DNA of 64,000 bases, taken from NCBI GenBank assembly GCA_038257845.1, contig JBBSQL010000011.1, positions 9,835 through 73,834 of the forward strand. Direction: 5' to 3'. A model generated the notes under the pieces. The model was not told the origin of the DNA and searched no databases. It worked only from the letters and a program-made list of their open reading frames with translations. Source of the stretch: JAFDXJ01 sp038257845. Lineage in GTDB: Bacteria; Bacteroidota; Bacteroidia; Chitinophagales; Chitinophagaceae. Shown here in pieces: positions 41,722-50,090 of the stretch (position 1 is its first letter; every line of letters starts with the position of its first letter). Made by a program: the position numbers and the translations under genes.

Positions 41722-41779
41722 TTTACTATTCACAAAATCCTGCAATTCCTGACACGGTGCAGGGTCATAAAAAACAGTC

Positions 41780-42544
41780 ATGAGACACGGAAATAAAAAC
41801 AATAACCTCGGCCGGAAAAAAGCACACAGAGTTGCACTACTAAGTAATCTTGCCAGCCAATTGATCGTTCATAAACGTATTACAACAACTTTAGCCAAAG
41901 CAAAAGTTTTACGTACTTATATAGAACCACTTATTACAAAAACCAAACATTCAGAAAGCAGCCAGGATATTATGCACCAGCACAGGGTTGTATTCAGTTA
42001 CCTGCAGGATAAAGAAGCAGTAAAAGAATTATTCACTGTAGTAGGCCCGAAAATCGCCAGCCGCCCCGGTGGTTATACCCGCATCTTAAAATTAGGAATA
42101 CGGGTGGGTGATAATGCTCCGAAAGCGATGATCGAATTGGTAGATTTTAATGACGTTTATACAAAAGGCACTTCAAAAACTGAAGAAGGCAAAAAAACAA
42201 GACGTGGCAGAAGCGGTACCAAAAAAGCTGTAACCACTAAACCTGTTGCTAAAAAAGAAACGCTTGAAACAGCAACAGAATCTACAACGGATGACCTGAA
42301 AAAAATTGAAGGTATAGGCCCTAAAGCAGAAGAAGCATTACAAGCTGCAGGCATTGATTCTTATGAAAAAATGGCTGCTTCAACACCGGAAGCATTAAAA
42401 GAAATTTTAGATGCTGCCGATGGACAATTTAATGCACAGGATCCAACAAGTTGGCCCGAACAAGCCGGTCTTGCCGCAAAAGGAAACTGGGATGAATTGA
42501 AAACTTTACAGGATCATCTCATTGCAGGCAGAGAAGCTAAATAA
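41780..42544 (+). CDS. rplQ: 50S ribosomal protein L17 with a C-terminal helix-hairpin-helix extension
   Basis: 254 residues, about twice the usual L17. Residues 1-120 are L17 (NLGRKKAHRVALLSNLASQL, RITTTLAKAKVLRTYIEPLI, SRPGGYTRILKLGIRVGDNA). A low-complexity Thr/Lys/Ala linker (about 128-168) then leads to a second domain: DDLKKIEGIGPKAEEALQAA (helix-hairpin-helix, IGP loop) and SWPEQAGLAAKGNWDELKTL. The second part looks like the extension seen on some L21 proteins of this group. It may bind rRNA or DNA (inference). The stop is followed by a terminator that ends the operon. Confidence 0.93.
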   Translation: MRHGNKNNNLGRKKAHRVALLSNLASQLIVHKRITTTLAKAKVLRTYIEPLITKTKHSESSQDIMHQHRVVFSYLQDKEAVKELFTVVGPKIASRPGGYTRILKLGIRVGDNAPKAMIELVDFNDVYTKGTSKTEEGKKTRRGRSGTKKAVTTKPVAKKETLETATESTTDDLKKIEGIGPKAEEALQAAGIDSYEKMAASTPEALKEILDAADGQFNAQDPTSWPEQAGLAAKGNWDELKTLQDHLIAGREAK

Positions 42545-42565
42545 ACATGTTTTGAAAATAAAAAT

Positions 42566-42596
42566 AAAAAGCCCGGGAAATATCCGGGTTTTTTTG
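42566..42596 (+). terminator. Intrinsic terminator of the alpha operon
   Basis: CCCGG / CCGGG stem with flanking A-run and T7 run directly after rplQ. Confidence 0.85.
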
Positions 42597-42642
42597 TGTT
42601 CATACATTTCATATTTTTTGACATCCTGTCATGAATATATAA

Positions 42643-42660
42643 ACTGGTATTTTTTTTGCC
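42643..42660 (+). promoter_or_regulatory. Candidate sigma-54 promoter of htpG (TGGTAT-N-TTGCC)
   Basis: ACTGGTATTTTTTTTGCC: GG at 42646-42647 and GC at 42658-42659, 10 nt between. An overlapping T-rich -7 sequence is the alternative. Confidence 0.4.
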
Positions 42661-42694
42661 AAATTGTTTACACGTTTAAATCAAATAAAAATTT

Positions 42695-44605
42695 ATGCCC
42701 AAAGGACAAATTAAAGTACAAGCAGAGAATATATTTCCCATCATCAAAAAATTCCTCTACAGTGATCATGAAATATTTGTGCGGGAATTGGTGAGTAATG
42801 CAGTAGATGCGACTCAAAAAATAAAAACCCTTTCTTCCATTGGTGAAGCAAAGGGAGAATTAGGTGATCTTCGGATTGATGTGATTTTAAATCCAACTTT
42901 AAAAACACTTACTATTTCAGATCATGGTGTTGGAATGACGAAAGATGAAGTGGAAAAATACATCAACCAGGTCGCATTCAGCGGCGCTGAAGAATTCCTG
43001 GATAAGTTTAAAGATGCCAGTATTATCGGTCATTTCGGCCTGGGATTTTACAGCGCTTTTATGGTCAGTGATGAGGTGGAAATATTTACCAAAAGCTTTA
43101 AAGATGAGCCAGCAATGCATTGGGTTTGTGACGGCAGCCCGGAATACGAACTGGAAGAAACAGAAAAAGCAGAACGCGGCACTTCCATCGTTTTACATAT
43201 CAATGAAGAGAGCAAAGAATTCCTGGAACCTCACCGCATAGAAAGTATTTTGAATAAATTCTGCCGGTTTCTTCCTGTTCCCATTTATTTTAAAAATACC
43301 GATGAAAAAATTGAAGAAATAAAAGAAGGTGAAATTGGAGAAGCTAAAGAAGTAATTGAAGAAAAACCCATCAATAATACAAATCCATTATGGGTACAAA
43401 AACCATCTACACTAACTGATAAAGATTACCAGGATTTTTATAAAGAATTATATCCATTTAGTGAAACGCCACTTTTCTGGATCCACCTGAATGTAGATTA
43501 TCCATTTCACCTCACGGGCATTTTATATTTTCCGAAGATCAAACAGAGTTTTGAAATACAAAAAGATAAAATCCAATTATATAGCAACCAGGTATTTGTA
43601 ACGGATGAAGTGAAGGATATTGTGCCTGAGTTTTTAATGCTGATGCATGGCGTGATAGACAGCCCGGATATTCCATTGAATGTTAGTCGCAGCTATTTAC
43701 AGGGCGATCCGAATGTGAAAAAAATCAATGCACACATCACCAAGAAAGTGGCAGATAAACTCGAAGAAATTTTCAATAATGACCGTAAATCTTTTGAGGC
43801 AAAATGGGAAAGCCTGGGTTTGTTTGTAAAATATGGTATGATGACGGAAGATAAATTCCTGGAAAAAGCCATCCACTTTTTCGTCATGGAAACGACTGAA
43901 AAACCGGAAGGCCATTTTTATACTTTGGATGAATATAAAACTGCAACAGAAACTCTACAGAAAAATAAAGAAGGAAAGTATATAATTATTTATGCCACAA
44001 ATCCTACACAACAGGATGCTTATATCCAGGCTTGCGAAAAGTTTGGGTATAAAGTTGTAATGCTGGAAACACTTGTGGATACTGCGTTTATAAATGCGAT
44101 GGAAATGAAATGGAATGATGTTCATTTTGTTCGAGTGGATGCAGATATTCCTGAAAACCTCGTTGACAAAAATGAACAGGCCGAAAGTGTTTTATCAAAA
44201 GATGATACCGAGAAATTGAAAGCATTATTCACTTTTGAAATGCCGGGTTTGCATGTAAATACTGAAATAAAAGGTTTGAGTGAACATACGCCTCCGGTAA
44301 TTGCAACGAGGCCTGAATTTACGCGCCGTATGAAAGACATGGCCGCTATGAATGGCAATGGCATGTCATCATTTTACGCCCAAATGCCTGATGAAGTATC
44401 ACTCACTGTAAATGGTAATCATCCCGTTTATTCAAAAATTTTAAGTGAGGAAAATAAAGAACAGCAGGAAAAACAAGTGCGGAATTTAGCAGACCTCGCC
44501 TTGCTGTCGCAAGGCCTATTAAAAGGAAATGAACTTACAGCATTTATTAGCCGCAGCGTAGAATTAATGGAAAATAATAGCAAGAAAATCATAACTGATA
44601 TTTAA
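42695..44605 (+). CDS. htpG: Molecular chaperone HtpG (Hsp90)
   Basis: 636 residues. ATP-binding N-domain: VRELVSNAVDATQKI, SDHGVGMTKDEVEKYI and GHFGLGFYSAFMVSDEVEIF. The middle domain has YFPKIKQSFEIQKDKIQLYS. A typical middle-to-C-terminal pattern continues with LNVSRSYLQGDPNVKKINAH. The C-terminal MEEVD motif of eukaryotic Hsp90 is absent, as expected in bacteria. ATP-dependent chaperone acting late in folding. Confidence 0.97.
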   Translation: MPKGQIKVQAENIFPIIKKFLYSDHEIFVRELVSNAVDATQKIKTLSSIGEAKGELGDLRIDVILNPTLKTLTISDHGVGMTKDEVEKYINQVAFSGAEEFLDKFKDASIIGHFGLGFYSAFMVSDEVEIFTKSFKDEPAMHWVCDGSPEYELEETEKAERGTSIVLHINEESKEFLEPHRIESILNKFCRFLPVPIYFKNTDEKIEEIKEGEIGEAKEVIEEKPINNTNPLWVQKPSTLTDKDYQDFYKELYPFSETPLFWIHLNVDYPFHLTGILYFPKIKQSFEIQKDKIQLYSNQVFVTDEVKDIVPEFLMLMHGVIDSPDIPLNVSRSYLQGDPNVKKINAHITKKVADKLEEIFNNDRKSFEAKWESLGLFVKYGMMTEDKFLEKAIHFFVMETTEKPEGHFYTLDEYKTATETLQKNKEGKYIIIYATNPTQQDAYIQACEKFGYKVVMLETLVDTAFINAMEMKWNDVHFVRVDADIPENLVDKNEQAESVLSKDDTEKLKALFTFEMPGLHVNTEIKGLSEHTPPVIATRPEFTRRMKDMAAMNGNGMSSFYAQMPDEVSLTVNGNHPVYSKILSEENKEQQEKQVRNLADLALLSQGLLKGNELTAFISRSVELMENNSKKIITDI

Positions 44606-44645
44606 TTTTTATTTTTAATATCCACAGAACGCTTTCAAAAAGTTC

Positions 44646-44682
44646 AAAAAAAATAACCAGGCATCAACCTGGTTATTTTTTA
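44646..44682. terminator. Bidirectional terminator between htpG and pckA
   Basis: AAAAATAACCAGG / CCTGGTTATTTTT 13-bp perfect stem, 6-nt loop, between convergent genes. Confidence 0.92.
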
Positions 44683-44702
44683 AATATTTATATGATTAGT
44701 AT

Positions 44703-46301
44703 TTATACAACTGGAGCAGCATCACGTATTTCCTGTGTAACACCAGATTCAAACTTTGCAAAATTCTTAATGAAATGTGTAGCCAGTTCATGTGCTTTTT
44801 TATCATATTCATTTTTATCTGTCCATGTATTCCTGGGATTTAATAATTCTGAAGGAACCCCGGGGCAGGTTTTTGGCATTTCCATTTTAAAAATTGGATG
44901 TATTTCATAATCAACGCTATCAAGTTCCCCATTTAAAACTGCAGTAATCATAGCTCGGGTATATCCCAGTTTCATCCGGTTTCCAACGCCATAACCTCCG
45001 CCGCTCCAGCCGGTGTTTATCATCCATACATGCACATGATTTTCGTTCATTTTTTTACCCAGCATTTCTGCATAAAAACCAGGGTGCAATGGTAAAAAGG
45101 GTGCCCCAAAACATGCACTGAAAGTAGCTTTTGGCTCTGTAACTCCAGCTTCTGTTCCCGCAACTTTTGCAGTATAGCCACTGATAAACTGGTACATTGC
45201 CTGTCCTGCAGATAACCTGCTAATAGGTGGCAATACACCATACGCATCACAAGTCAGGAGGAAAATGTTTTTAGGCAATTTACCAATACTTGGTTCCAGC
45301 GCATTGCTGATAAAGGGAAGCGGGTAACTTACGCGGGTATTTTCTGTAATTGATTTATTGGAAAAATCTATTTCATTTGTGCCTTCATAAAAAACAATAT
45401 TTTCAAGTAATGCGCCGGGCCTTATTGCTCTGAAAATTTCAGGTTCTTTATCTTCGCTCAGGTCAATACATTTCGCATAACAACCTCCTTCAAAATTAAA
45501 TACTGAATTATCTGTCCAGCCATGTTCATCATCACCGATCAATTTTCTTGCAGGATCTGCACTTAAAGTTGTTTTACCTGTGCCACTCAGTCCAAAGAAA
45601 ATAGCAACATCGCCATCTTCGCCCATATTTGCACTGCAATGCATGCTTAAAACATTTTTATCATAAGGCAGTATATAATTGAGAATTGAAAAAATGCCTT
45701 TTTTAATTTCACCTGTATAACCTGTGCCTCCAATCAAAACCATTTTATGTGTAAAAGATATAATGGCAAAATTTCCCTGGCGGGTTCCATCCACGGAAGG
45801 ATCTGCAAAAAACCCCGGTGCCTGGATGATTGTCCAGCCTGGTGTAAAATTTTCAAGGCTGGAAGATTCCGGCCTTAAAAACATATTATAGGCAAAAAGG
45901 TTACTCCAGGGATTTTCATTGATTACCCGGATATTTATCTTGTATTTTTCATCTGCACAGGCCGCACAATCACGCACCCATACTTCATCTCTTTTATTTA
46001 AATAATCAAGCAATTTTGATTTAAGCTGGAAAAAATATTTCTCATCAATCGGAATATTAAAATTATTCCAGTTCACTGATTTTTCTGTAATGGCATCTTT
46101 GACAATAAATTTATCTAAAGGGCTACGGCCTGTATATTTTCCAGTATTAATACAAAGTGCACCGGTATTGTTCAAGGTTCCCTGCCCCCTGTCAACCGCT
46201 TGCTGTGTAAGCGTTTCAGGGCTTTCCTGGTAAAAAATATTTTCGTTTGTTAATCCTGTTTCAATAAGTTGTGCTGACGGATAATTCTTAGATGCTGGCA
46301 T
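44703..46301 (-). CDS. pckA: ATP-dependent phosphoenolpyruvate carboxykinase
   Basis: 532 residues, the usual size. The kinase-1a loop GLSGTGKTTLSADPARKLIG binds ATP, with the kinase-2 Asp residues in DDEHGW just after it. GGTGYTGEIKKGIFSILNYI is the substrate and metal region, and FISGYTAKVAGTEAGVTEPK is typical of the ATP-type. Gluconeogenic: oxaloacetate to PEP. The -7 box TATCTTTG is upstream. Confidence 0.97.
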   Translation of the reverse strand: MPASKNYPSAQLIETGLTNENIFYQESPETLTQQAVDRGQGTLNNTGALCINTGKYTGRSPLDKFIVKDAITEKSVNWNNFNIPIDEKYFFQLKSKLLDYLNKRDEVWVRDCAACADEKYKINIRVINENPWSNLFAYNMFLRPESSSLENFTPGWTIIQAPGFFADPSVDGTRQGNFAIISFTHKMVLIGGTGYTGEIKKGIFSILNYILPYDKNVLSMHCSANMGEDGDVAIFFGLSGTGKTTLSADPARKLIGDDEHGWTDNSVFNFEGGCYAKCIDLSEDKEPEIFRAIRPGALLENIVFYEGTNEIDFSNKSITENTRVSYPLPFISNALEPSIGKLPKNIFLLTCDAYGVLPPISRLSAGQAMYQFISGYTAKVAGTEAGVTEPKATFSACFGAPFLPLHPGFYAEMLGKKMNENHVHVWMINTGWSGGGYGVGNRMKLGYTRAMITAVLNGELDSVDYEIHPIFKMEMPKTCPGVPSELLNPRNTWTDKNEYDKKAHELATHFIKNFAKFESGVTQEIRDAAPVV

Positions 46302-46325
46302 AAACGTTCATTTTTGATGGAGCTG

Positions 46326-46333
46326 CAAAGATA
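46326..46333 (-). promoter_or_regulatory. -7 box (TATCTTTG) of pckA
   Basis: Perfect TAnnTTTG on the minus strand, 24 nt before the ATG. An ordinary promoter that serves as contrast to the sigma-54-like boxes. Confidence 0.6.
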
Positions 46334-46483
46334 TTTCATAGTGTTGAAATATAAACTAACAAACAATAGTTTTTTAAATTTCTAAAGGTGTTCCGTTTGA
46401 CAATTTTTAAAAAAAATGTACACTTTTAAAAATATAATAAAAAAATTGACTTAGCAGGAGATTTTCAATAAACAGGGCATATT

Positions 46484-47356
46484 TTACGCTCCAAGATAGA
46501 CATGTAATTTTCTCCGGGAAGGCCGCGAATTTTTTATTTTTAAAATCGCTTTATCTTTTATTTGGCGCACTCTTTCCGTTGTTAAATTCAACTTCCGGCT
46601 AATTTCTCCGAGGCTTAAGGGGTTTTCCAACCCCAAACCAAAAAAATCAGATACAATTTCCTTTTGTCTCGCAGACAGCAAACTTAATATATGTTGTATA
46701 TCTTCTTTTAATGATTCCGTGTATGCAAGGTTGTCATCCACACTTTTGCAATTCCGGTCTTCCATCAAATCATATAAGTTGCTTTCTTCTACATTTAAAA
46801 GCGGTGCATCAAAGCTTACATGCCTGTATGTGAGCTGCAATGCAGATAATATTTCATCTTCATTCATTTTAAGGCTCGCTGCCAGTTCCTGTGCTGTCGG
46901 TTCTCTTTCATTGACCTGCATGAGCTTTTCAATACCAGCATTGATATGTGAGTTAAGTGTTATTTTATTGAGCGGAAAGCGCACCATCCTGCTTTGATCG
47001 GCAATGGCTTGAATAATTGATTGACGAATCCACCACACAGCATAGGAGATGAATTTAAAGCCTTTTGTAAAATCAAAGCGTTTAGCAGCTTTTATCAAGC
47101 CCACATTGCCTTCATTAATCAGGTCTGACAAGCTCAGGCCATGTTTCTCATATTGTTTTGCAACCGAGATCACAAACCGGAGATTGGCATTCACCAATTG
47201 CTGAAGTGCATTTTCATCCCCGGATTTAATGCGCTTTGCCAGCTTTGCTTCTTCATGTGGTTGAAGCAATTTAAATTTAGCTACTTCAGCCATGTACTTA
47301 ACGAGGCTGATTGTCTCACGACTTGTAATTGATTTGGTGATAAGTAATTTTCGCAT
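46484..47356 (-). CDS. RpoD-family RNA polymerase sigma factor (divergent paralog)
   Basis: 290 residues from the MRKLLITKSIT start. Region 1.2 is short, as in Bacteroidota. Region 2 (NLRFVISVAKQYEKHGLSLS, DLINEGNVGLIKAAKRFDFT, GFKFISYAVWWIRQSIIQAI) is intact, as are region 3 and region 4 (LSLGEISRKLNLTTERVRQI). The N-terminus (SRETISLVKYMAEVAKFKLL) is more divergent than the usual Bacteroidota housekeeping sigma (ESQSLDKYL-type), so this may be an alternative group-2-like paralog. Whether a second rpoD exists is not visible here. Confidence 0.88.
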   Translation of the reverse strand: MRKLLITKSITSRETISLVKYMAEVAKFKLLQPHEEAKLAKRIKSGDENALQQLVNANLRFVISVAKQYEKHGLSLSDLINEGNVGLIKAAKRFDFTKGFKFISYAVWWIRQSIIQAIADQSRMVRFPLNKITLNSHINAGIEKLMQVNEREPTAQELAASLKMNEDEILSALQLTYRHVSFDAPLLNVEESNLYDLMEDRNCKSVDDNLAYTESLKEDIQHILSLLSARQKEIVSDFFGLGLENPLSLGEISRKLNLTTERVRQIKDKAILKIKNSRPSRRKLHVYLGA

Positions 47357-47600
47357 TCCCATGTGATTTCATTTTAAGATGAAAAATTCTATTTCAGTTC
47401 TTTATAGAAATTTTTCCATTGGGAGGAAATGCTAAGAATATGCAAAATATGCTTTTTTATTTATTTTTTCAAAAAAAACATTTTCAGTACTAAAAATACT
47501 CATTTCAGCCTCATTTATATAAAATGTAAAAAGGAATTGAAATAATATTTTGATGGTAATTATTATTTAATACTTTGCAGCCCAACTGAAGATAGAAAAA

Positions 47601-47990
47601 ATGAAGAACATGGCTAAGAAACAATTATTTACTTTAGAATACCCGGTACGCTGCTCCCCTGCAATATTGTATGAATTTCTATCTACCCCGGCAGGTCTGC
47701 AGGAATGGTTTGCGGATACCGTGGATGAGCGGGACAATGTTTTCAGTTTTATATGGGAAGGTTCAACTGAAAAAGCGGAAGTTGTAGGGAAAGAGCAGGA
47801 TAAATTTATCCGTTTTCGCTGGCTACTATCTCCTAAAGAAGAATATTGGGAATTCCGTATTGATAGCAGTGAAGTAGCTAATCAAACGATTTTGGTGGTT
47901 AATGATTTTGGTGAAAAAAGTGATATAAAAGATCAATCCCGGCTTTGGGATTCACAATTCAAAGATTTATTTCACCGCCTGGGCAGTTAA
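47601..47990 (+). CDS. START-like domain protein
   Basis: 129 residues, the SRPBCC (START/Bet v1) fold of Bacteroidota: YPVRCSPAILYEFLSTPAGL, QEWFADTVDERDNVFSFIWE, GSTEKAEVVGKEQDKFIRFR. Some related proteins bind lipids or hydrophobic molecules; no ligand can be named. An ATG at 47610 (MAKKQLF) is an alternative start. A -7-like TACTTTG is at 47571. Overlaps the convergent gene by 4 bp. Confidence 0.85.
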   Translation: MKNMAKKQLFTLEYPVRCSPAILYEFLSTPAGLQEWFADTVDERDNVFSFIWEGSTEKAEVVGKEQDKFIRFRWLLSPKEEYWEFRIDSSEVANQTILVVNDFGEKSDIKDQSRLWDSQFKDLFHRLGS

Positions 47991-48586
47991 TATTGCAGCA
48001 TCATCAATATCTCTTTGAAATTTTCCCTGAAAAATAATGGTATTGAATGCCAGTCTGAGAGGTCAATTTTCTTTGCAATCTTAAAAAAAGGTTTTTCCAG
48101 ATTTAAACTAAAAATCTTTTCCTCTCTATTACAATCCCGCAATAACCGGTAATGATTTTTTTCTATTGAATGTTCCCATTCATTGCCCGACATTCCTATC
48201 AACCAGTCATCACTTTGTTTTGCTGCCAGGATCTTTGGCACATAGACAATTTTATACTTGCCTTTGAGATGTAATGTAATACTGCAAAAATTTCCCCACC
48301 AGAATAAACTACGCACGGCAAATACATGTTCTTTGGAAAATATTCCCGGAAAATCCAGGATCACATAAGGAAGGCCTTCATGATTTTCACCCCGCGATAT
48401 CTTCTGGAAATCAAGTGAAACTGGCACTTCCAAATTCGTCAGGCAATATTGTATATCAGTTCGGTATTCACTGCTGAGTTCTGCAAAAAATATTTTCACT
48501 TTCTCTATTATTTCATTCTTTAATAATAAGATTTCTTTATTTCCTGCCAGTTCATATTCCGCAACCGAAAGATTTATATTTGCCAT
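47987..48586 (-). CDS. Hypothetical protein
   Basis: 199 residues from MANINLSVAEYELAGNKEIL at 48586; the extra upstream frame is not convincing. Alternating strands and helices, aromatic-rich, with no signal peptide. ISRGENHEGLPYVILDFPGI, RSLFWWGNFCSITLHLKGKY and LFFRENFKEILMML are the best structured segments. No family recognised. Confidence 0.65.
   Translation of the reverse strand: MANINLSVAEYELAGNKEILLLKNEIIEKVKIFFAELSSEYRTDIQYCLTNLEVPVSLDFQKISRGENHEGLPYVILDFPGIFSKEHVFAVRSLFWWGNFCSITLHLKGKYKIVYVPKILAAKQSDDWLIGMSGNEWEHSIEKNHYRLLRDCNREEKIFSLNLEKPFFKIAKKIDLSDWHSIPLFFRENFKEILMMLQY
48575..48582 (+). promoter_or_regulatory. -7 box (TATATTTG) before the LptF/G gene
   Basis: Perfect TAnnTTTG, 36 bp before the TTG start at 48619. 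Lies inside the start of the divergent gene. Confidence 0.5.
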
Positions 48587-48618
48587 AATTATATATTTAA
48601 AATAAAGAAATATCCCCA

Positions 48619-50064
48619 TTGATTAAGAAGCTTGATATACTTGTATTGCGTTCATTCATTGGGCCATTCCTGGCTACTTTTCTCATTTCATTATTTGTAT
48701 TAATTCTCCAGTTTTTCTGGTTATATATTGATGACCTCGTAGGCAAGGGCCTTGATCTCAGCACGCTGGCATATCTGACCTCTTTGGTTGCAGTTACCTG
48801 GGTGCCTCTTGCTTTGCCATTGGCATTGTTACTTTCATCCATCATGGCATTTGGAAAACTCGGTGAAACGTTTGAATTAGTTGCCTTAAAATCCGCTGGT
48901 GTGCCACTTATCCGTTTTATGCGACCTGTTTTTATTGTGACAATCATATTGAGTATTGTGGCTTTTTTCTTCGCGAATAATATTATTCCTGTAGCAAACT
49001 TAAAGTTAAACACGGTGAAATATGATATCCTCGTTGCCAAACCTGCATTCGATATCAAAGAAGGTGTTTTTTATGATAAAATAGAAGGTTATATAATTAA
49101 AATCGGGAAAAAAGATAAAGATGACAGTACCATTCGCAATGTCATTATCTGGGAAAAAACATTTGGCCTGCAGGACAATTTTATGACGGCAGAAAGTGGC
49201 ATCATGAGTATCACACCGGATAAAAAATTTTTAAGATTTACAATGCATAATGGCTGGAATTACCAGGAAAACGGGAATCGCTATAATCCCAATACAGAAT
49301 TTATCAGGCTTGGATTTAAAGATTATGTCAAAGAGTTTGACCTGAGTAGTTTTAAGATGAATAAAACTTCTGACACGGCATTTAAAGACAATCCTCAAAT
49401 GCTGAGCATCCGGCAACTTAATCATGCAATTGATTCCTTAGGTGACATTCATCAACAATTTGGGGCAACACTACAAAAGCAGGCCGCGCCATATCTTTCC
49501 TTCCTCCGGTTAAAAGACAGTGCCTGGCCAAATACTAATTCAATTCATGGTGAATCCATTTCTCAAATCATCCCGGATACTTTAAAAACCATGATTTTTA
49601 ATCGGGCAATTGCACAAGCCAGTAGTACCAAAAGTTATATAGATCTGCTGGCAGTGGATTATAAAAGCCGCCTCGAAACAGAAAGAAAATACTGGATTGA
49701 ATGGAACAGGAAATTTACACTTTCTGCGGCCTGCATTGTTTTATTTTTAATTGGTGCACCATTGGGTTCAATTATTCGTCGTGGCGGTTTGGGAACGCCG
49801 CTGGTATTTGCCATTGTATTTTTTGTGTTATTTAATATGCTGAATACTTTTGGTGAAAAATTTGCCAAAGAAGGCGTTACAAGTCCCTTTACAGGAATGT
49901 GGCTTTCTGCAATGGTCTTAGTGCCCATTGGATTATTTCTAACAGTTAAAGCGATGCGGGATTCGCAATTATTTAATAAAGAATATTATTTCCGTTTTGC
50001 CAGGCGGCTAAGAAGAATTGGACTTAAAACAGGATTGATAAAAGACAATGCTCCCATTAAATAA
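48619..50064 (+). CDS. LptF/LptG-family lipopolysaccharide export permease
   Basis: 481 residues. Starts at TTG (48619); there is no in-frame ATG before the first membrane helix. Six predicted helices in the LptF/G pattern, three at the N-terminus (DILVLRSFIGPFLATFLISL, then ALPLALLLSSIMAFGKLGET), a large periplasmic beta-jellyroll-like domain (about 110-340), and three at the C-terminus (GAPLGSIIRRGGLGTPLVFA). In the Lpt machine, LptF and LptG with LptB extract LPS from the inner membrane. Bacteroidota encode several such proteins, so LptF and LptG are not distinguishable here. Confidence 0.92.
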   Translation: MIKKLDILVLRSFIGPFLATFLISLFVLILQFFWLYIDDLVGKGLDLSTLAYLTSLVAVTWVPLALPLALLLSSIMAFGKLGETFELVALKSAGVPLIRFMRPVFIVTIILSIVAFFFANNIIPVANLKLNTVKYDILVAKPAFDIKEGVFYDKIEGYIIKIGKKDKDDSTIRNVIIWEKTFGLQDNFMTAESGIMSITPDKKFLRFTMHNGWNYQENGNRYNPNTEFIRLGFKDYVKEFDLSSFKMNKTSDTAFKDNPQMLSIRQLNHAIDSLGDIHQQFGATLQKQAAPYLSFLRLKDSAWPNTNSIHGESISQIIPDTLKTMIFNRAIAQASSTKSYIDLLAVDYKSRLETERKYWIEWNRKFTLSAACIVLFLIGAPLGSIIRRGGLGTPLVFAIVFFVLFNMLNTFGEKFAKEGVTSPFTGMWLSAMVLVPIGLFLTVKAMRDSQLFNKEYYFRFARRLRRIGLKTGLIKDNAPIK

Positions 50065-50090
50065 ATTTTCTTTACATTAATTTAAAACAG

